This document shows positions 22,945-26,504 of a stretch of DNA of 26,504 nucleotides, in pieces. The notes below the pieces were generated by a model. The model was given only the letters and a program-made list of their open reading frames with translations, did no database searches and had not been told where the DNA came from. The stretch is from CAZMRW01 sp964568805. GTDB taxonomy: Bacteria > Pseudomonadota > Gammaproteobacteria > Methylococcales > Methylomonadaceae. The translations under genes and the position numbers were made by a program. The stretch is taken from contig CAZMRW010000067.1 in assembly GCA_964568805.1 (NCBI GenBank), positions 1 to 26,504 on the forward strand, written 5' to 3'. Within the stretch, counting starts at the first letter, position 1. The number at the start of each line of letters is the position of its first letter.

Positions 22945-24186
22945 TTGGAAGTCTACCTTGTCGGCGGCGCAGTCCGGGATCAATTACTCAACTTACCGGT
23001 ACAGGAACGGGATTGGGTAGTTCTGGGCGAAACCCCGGAATCCATGGTAAAACAAGGATTTCGGCCGGTGGGTAAAGATTTTCCGGTATTTCTGCATCCC
23101 GAGAGTCATGAAGAATACGCTCTGGCCAGAACCGAAAGAAAAACCGCACCCGGCTACAAAGGCTTTGCGATTCATGCCGCACCCGATGTCACCCTGCAAC
23201 AGGATTTATTGCGCCGCGACCTGACCATCAACGCGATCGCCATGACCTCGGATGGACGCATCATCGATCCGTACGGCGGTCGGCAGGATCTGGAAAAACG
23301 TATTCTACGCCATATTTCACCGGCTTTCGCAGAAGATCCGGTGCGTATTTTGCGGGTTGCCCGTTTCGCAGCCAGATATCAACATCTTGGTTTTACTGTG
23401 AGTGAAGAAACCCGACGCCTGATGCGGCAGATGTCGTCTGCCGGAGAAGTGGATCATCTTGTGCCCGAGCGCGTCTGGGCGGAACTCGTTAAAGCGCTTA
23501 ACGAGCAGTCCCCTTCCGCATTTTTTTATACATTGAAGGATTGCGATGCCCTGGCTAAAATTTTTCCGGAACTTCACCGCTTGTTTGGCGTCCCGCAGCC
23601 GGAAAAGCATCATCCCGAAATCGATACCGGCGTCCATACCATGATGTGTCTGGAACAGGCTGCTTTGCTATCCTCAAACCCGGCAGTCAGGTTTGCGGCA
23701 TTGGTGCACGATCTGGGCAAGGGACTGACGCCGAAAGAGATGTGGCCGCATCATTATAATCACGAAAAGACGGGGTTGAGCGCCCTGGAACAACTGTGCG
23801 GCCGTTTACGCTTACCCAACGCCTATAAAGTTCTGGCGATGCAGGTCATGCGCTATCACAGCCATTGTCATAGAGCGTTTGAATTGCGAGCCTCAACTAT
23901 CATCGATACGCTGACCGCTTTGGGCGCATTCAAAGCAAATAATCATCTGGATGAGTTTTTACTGGCGTGCGAGGCCGACGCCAAAGGACGCACCGGTTGG
24001 GAAACCAGGCCATACCCTCAGGCTGAATTTTTGCGCGGCGCTGCAAAAGCAGCGGCATCGGTGGACATAACCGCGATTGTCGACAGCCGATTGCAAGGCT
24101 CACAAATTGGCGATGCCATTCGCCGATTAAGGATTCATGCGGTGGTTGAATACCAGGCAGGATTGAAATCCATAGCTACCGGCTGA
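22945..24186 (+). CDS. cca: Multifunctional CCA-adding tRNA nucleotidyltransferase
   Basis: A 413-residue enzyme that builds or repairs the CCA end of tRNAs. The nucleotidyltransferase head has YLVGGAVRDQLL at the N-terminus, ERDWVVLG, and RRDLTINAIA, which holds template residues. Further on are the RFAARYQHLGF neck and an HD phosphohydrolase domain with HDLGKG, as in the longer gammaproteobacterial proteins (412 residues in E. coli). The start is a TTG; it aligns exactly with the family N-terminus (EVYLVGG against KIYLVGG) and no ATG precedes it in frame, so the rare codon is credible. Confidence 0.95.
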   Translation: MEVYLVGGAVRDQLLNLPVQERDWVVLGETPESMVKQGFRPVGKDFPVFLHPESHEEYALARTERKTAPGYKGFAIHAAPDVTLQQDLLRRDLTINAIAMTSDGRIIDPYGGRQDLEKRILRHISPAFAEDPVRILRVARFAARYQHLGFTVSEETRRLMRQMSSAGEVDHLVPERVWAELVKALNEQSPSAFFYTLKDCDALAKIFPELHRLFGVPQPEKHHPEIDTGVHTMMCLEQAALLSSNPAVRFAALVHDLGKGLTPKEMWPHHYNHEKTGLSALEQLCGRLRLPNAYKVLAMQVMRYHSHCHRAFELRASTIIDTLTALGAFKANNHLDEFLLACEADAKGRTGWETRPYPQAEFLRGAAKAAASVDITAIVDSRLQGSQIGDAIRRLRIHAVVEYQAGLKSIATG

Positions 24187-24309
24187 ACAAATTTAAGGCT
24201 ACCGGAAAGCCCCTGTCAGCCTCCATTTTGGGAGTTGATTCTTCCAGATACAATAGTAATGGCCCCTGCTTTTGATCGATTAAGTCCCCTTTATTTCGGT
24301 AAATTGACA

Positions 24310-24338
24310 TTGAATATTGGCACAAACCTGATTATAGT
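24310..24338 (+). promoter_or_regulatory. Possible yajQ promoter
   Basis: TTGAAT at 24310-24315, a 17-bp spacer and TATAGT at 24333-24338, about 37 bp before the yajQ start. Good spacing and a near-consensus -10 box. Confidence 0.5.
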
Positions 24339-24374
24339 GAACGGACTTGACTAGCCAGACCGGTAAAATTAGCA

Positions 24375-24857
24375 ATGCCTTCTTTTGACATCGTTTCCGA
24401 ATTCGACAAACACGAAGCCCAAAACGCGATAGACCAAGCCAATAAAGAAGTCTCTACCCGATTTGACTTTAAAGGCTCCAACTCCATCTTTGAGCTGAAC
24501 GATGATAAATTGCTGATGACCTCGGGATCGGAGTTTCAATTGCAGCAAATGCTTGATATCGTGCAAACCAAACTCACCAAGCGGGGGGTCGACATAGGCT
24601 GCATGGACATCGCCGAACCCAAAGCAAGCGGCAAAACCGTGCGTCAGGAAATTACCCTCAAACAGGGTCTGGATACGGTCCTGGCTAAAAAAATCGTTAA
24701 ATTAATCAAGGACAAAAAATTAAAGGTGCAAGCCGCTATCCAGGGCGACCAGGTCAGGGTAACCGGCAAAAAAAGGGACGATCTGCAAGAAGTCATTCAC
24801 ATGCTGAAGGAAGAAAAACTGGAAATGCCGCTTCAGTTTAATAATTTCAGGGATTAA
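24375..24857 (+). CDS. yajQ: YajQ family nucleotide/cyclic-di-GMP-binding protein
   Basis: A 160-residue protein, full length for the family. It begins MPSFDIVSEFDKHEAQNAID, has STRFDFKGSNS at about residue 27, and ends QFNNFRD, all typical. The fold is two RNP-like alpha-beta halves. Homologues in Xanthomonas and Pseudomonas are reported to bind cyclic-di-GMP and act as effectors; E. coli YajQ was first described as binding nucleotides. A cyclic-di-GMP synthase/phosphodiesterase lies in this window about 14 kb away, but proximity alone proves no link. Probably transcribed from its own promoter. Confidence 0.95.
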   Translation: MPSFDIVSEFDKHEAQNAIDQANKEVSTRFDFKGSNSIFELNDDKLLMTSGSEFQLQQMLDIVQTKLTKRGVDIGCMDIAEPKASGKTVRQEITLKQGLDTVLAKKIVKLIKDKKLKVQAAIQGDQVRVTGKKRDDLQEVIHMLKEEKLEMPLQFNNFRD

Positions 24858-25019
24858 CAACATTCAGTGATGTGACTGGATAATGCCTCCGCCAGTCGCT
24901 TTCTTTCGCGCAGCGACCTTTTCATCTTGAATTTAATGCTCCAGGTCCGTAGCCATTTCGGAAAATTGGATTACACTTAAAACCGAATCATTAATCACGA
25001 CTTGGTTTTTTACTGTCTT

Positions 25020-25724
25020 ATGATGGCAATTATTCATCGCCTTATTGTTATAACTTTTATATGTCTGTTAGCCGCCGGTTGCGCCCGCACCTATCAAGCC
25101 AGATATGTAGAGACCACGGATTTTCTGGATGATTATTCCATACTCGAAGAAGACAGGGACGACGATGCCTTATTGAGCTACTGGAAAGAAGGGATAAACT
25201 GGGCCAAGTATAGCAAAGTCATTGTTGAGCCTGTCATCATCAGAAAAACGCCCGATTCCGAACTGAATAACATCACGCATCTCGAGAACAACCGGTTCAA
25301 AGAACTTTTCGAATTCAGAGTTCGGCAGGTTTTGAAAAAAGATTTCAAACTGGTCAATAAACCTGGCTCCGATACATTGCGCATAGAACTGGCCATTACA
25401 GATGCCGAATCATCGACCCTGCTGCTGGATCAGTTCACCACATTGTATCCATCGGCTCGTACGTTATCCTTGCTGAAAAGACTGGCATTGGGGACGGAGT
25501 CTTATGTAGGCAAGGCCAGTATCGAAAGAAAAATTACTGATTCCGAAACCGGTGAATTGCTTATGGCATCCGCGGATGCGAGAGCCGGCGGAAAAACATT
25601 AGCCGGATCATTCAATAGCTGGGATGATGTAGAACACGCTTATATCTATTGGGCTAATCAATTAAGCTATCAATTATGCCAAAAAAGGGGCTACAGTCAT
25701 TGTCAGGAACCGGAAGACGATTAA
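25020..25724 (+). CDS. DUF3313-like lipoprotein
   Basis: About 234 residues with a lipoprotein signal: LIVITFICLLAAGC, lipidation on the Cys of AAGC. The mature part has YVETTDFLDDYSIL, YSKVIVEPVII, a central helical part (ENNRFKELFEFRVRQVL) and SWDDVEHAYIYWANQL near the end, the pattern of the DUF3313 outer-membrane lipoproteins of unknown function. The start is the first of two adjacent ATGs at 25020; the upstream TTG at 25002 would add six residues before the signal peptide. Stands alone, convergent with the next gene. Confidence 0.75.
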   Translation: MMAIIHRLIVITFICLLAAGCARTYQARYVETTDFLDDYSILEEDRDDDALLSYWKEGINWAKYSKVIVEPVIIRKTPDSELNNITHLENNRFKELFEFRVRQVLKKDFKLVNKPGSDTLRIELAITDAESSTLLLDQFTTLYPSARTLSLLKRLALGTESYVGKASIERKITDSETGELLMASADARAGGKTLAGSFNSWDDVEHAYIYWANQLSYQLCQKRGYSHCQEPEDD

Positions 25725-25939
25725 GGAGATGGTTTCAGGCTATAGACTGTAAGCCAAAGACATGGGTGGGAATGGGAATTACCCCCTGCAATGGATGAAT
25801 GCGGGGCAAGCCATCAGCGGGGCATTGCGGGTAAAATGACGTAATCAGGATTTGCCGATAAAGGGTGATCGACTCTCAATTTAATCGCCGGGAACAAAGA
25901 GAGGGGTCACCCAATGGTTGATAAAAACACACTTTAAAT

Positions 25940-26254
25940 CTAATCCAAATCCTTCAAATACATATCTTCTATTAATTTTCTTTCTTCAGGGGTGAGCAGG
26001 ATACGCGAATATTTCTTTTCGAAATGACTGCGTTCAGAAGGCTGCGCATGATTATGGCGACGATCCGGCACACGACGTTCGCCTACTCGTCTGTCCTTTT
26101 TGCGACGGTCGGTCTTGGGCCAGGCCAGATAATTTTTTTTTATATGCTCTTCCCATTCAGGCGTGCCGAATTCATAGGGGACGACACGCCTATCAGAGAT
26201 ACGTCTGGTCTTTGATAACCTCCGTAAGTTTTTGCGCAGATTTATGATGTTCAT
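25940..26254 (-). CDS. Small basic protein rich in DRR motifs, function unknown
   Basis: A 104-residue, strongly basic and hydrophilic protein with no membrane segment or signal. Its feature is a series of short repeats: RRISDRRV early, then TDRRKKDRRVGERRVPDRR in the middle, so R-R pairs follow D or E every four to six residues. Between them is a less charged part (VPYEFGTPEWEEHIKKNYLAWP), and the C-terminus forms a probable acidic helix (TPEERKLIEDMYLKDLD). Similar D-R-R strings occur in linkers of other proteobacterial proteins. RNA or membrane-surface binding is a guess. The ATG follows TTAGGTGAT, a fair ribosome site, which supports a real gene. Confidence 0.65.
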   Translation of the reverse strand: MNIINLRKNLRRLSKTRRISDRRVVPYEFGTPEWEEHIKKNYLAWPKTDRRKKDRRVGERRVPDRRHNHAQPSERSHFEKKYSRILLTPEERKLIEDMYLKDLD

Positions 26255-26504
26255 TAAATATCACCTAACTTTAAATATGGGACGTATTATTACACAATAA
26301 AAAATATAGCCAATGGCTGTATTTTGATAAATATAGTTCAAAAAAAACTAAGCGTAACCCCCATTTTGAAAATTCTCTAAGTGGACCAAAAGTCGAATTA
26401 TATAAAATAATATAGATTTTATAATGATTCAATTTGTTGCTTTGGGTGCTTAAAGAAAAAGCTGAATTACATAGACCTAGCCAATCGATGCAGCGCTTCG
26501 CCAC

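Noticed and set aside
26271..26504. Minus-strand open frame of 77 codons reaching the right edge
   Set aside because: Low-complexity AT-rich translation without recognisable motifs; possibly chance or part of something outside the window.

Overview
The window looks like part of the chromosome of a gammaproteobacterial methylotroph, most likely a type I methanotroph (order Methylococcales). The main evidence is two adjacent genes for MtdB-type methylene-tetrahydromethanopterin dehydrogenases, found in bacteria that oxidise C1 compounds through H4MPT. The other evidence is a typical gammaproteobacterial housekeeping set (rpsF-rpsR-DUF2232-rplI, priA, dsbB, cca, yajQ, slyD). The taxon is an inference; no rRNA or tRNA gene is visible.

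Layout. 1-421: 3' end of an endonuclease/exonuclease/phosphatase-family gene, frame-broken at a run of eight C. 669-2502 (minus strand): slyD, a macro-domain ADP-ribose deacetylase, and a small cysteine-containing lipoprotein, with a 42-bp perfect palindrome between the last two. 2920-12320 (plus strand): a tightly packed aryl-polyene/flexirubin-like pigment operon. It encodes a ketosynthase chain-length-factor-like protein, a PlsC acyltransferase, two acyl carrier proteins, a COG4648 membrane protein, an acyl/aryl-ACP ligase fused to a hotdog dehydratase, the remnant of a glycosyltransferase, an LpxL-like acyltransferase, a PAS-PAS-GGDEF-EAL cyclic-di-GMP protein and an aromatic amino acid ammonia-lyase. 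A terminator follows. 12520-14752: ribosomal operon rpsF-rpsR-DUF2232-rplI with a clear promoter and a structured leader. 15110-16968 (minus): the tandem mtdB paralogs. 17153-18747: 5-formyl-THF cyclo-ligase coupled to a quinone-oxidoreductase-like protein. 18796-22823 (minus): priA, dsbB and a TauE/SafE transporter. 22945-25724 (plus): cca, yajQ and a DUF3313-like lipoprotein. 25940-26254 (minus): a small protein rich in DRR motifs. The right edge is AT-rich and unassigned.

How the genes fit together. In known aryl-polyene systems an aromatic starter (made by the ammonia-lyase) is loaded by the ligase onto an ACP, extended by a KS/chain-length-factor pair, reduced and dehydrated, then attached to a lipid by acyl/glycosyl transferases. 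This operon has the lyase, ligase, ACPs, dehydratase domain and acyltransferases. It lacks an obvious catalytic ketosynthase, ketoreductase, thioesterase and exporter, and its glycosyltransferase is reduced to about 83 bp. The rest must lie elsewhere, or the pathway is altered or decaying. The cyclic-di-GMP enzyme sits inside the operon, overlapping the lyase start by 4 bp.

The most notable points are the GGDEF-EAL gene coupled to the ammonia-lyase, the glycosyltransferase remnant, three DnaA boxes beside a very AT-rich stretch upstream of priA, and the tandem mtdB pair with different dinucleotide-binding signatures.
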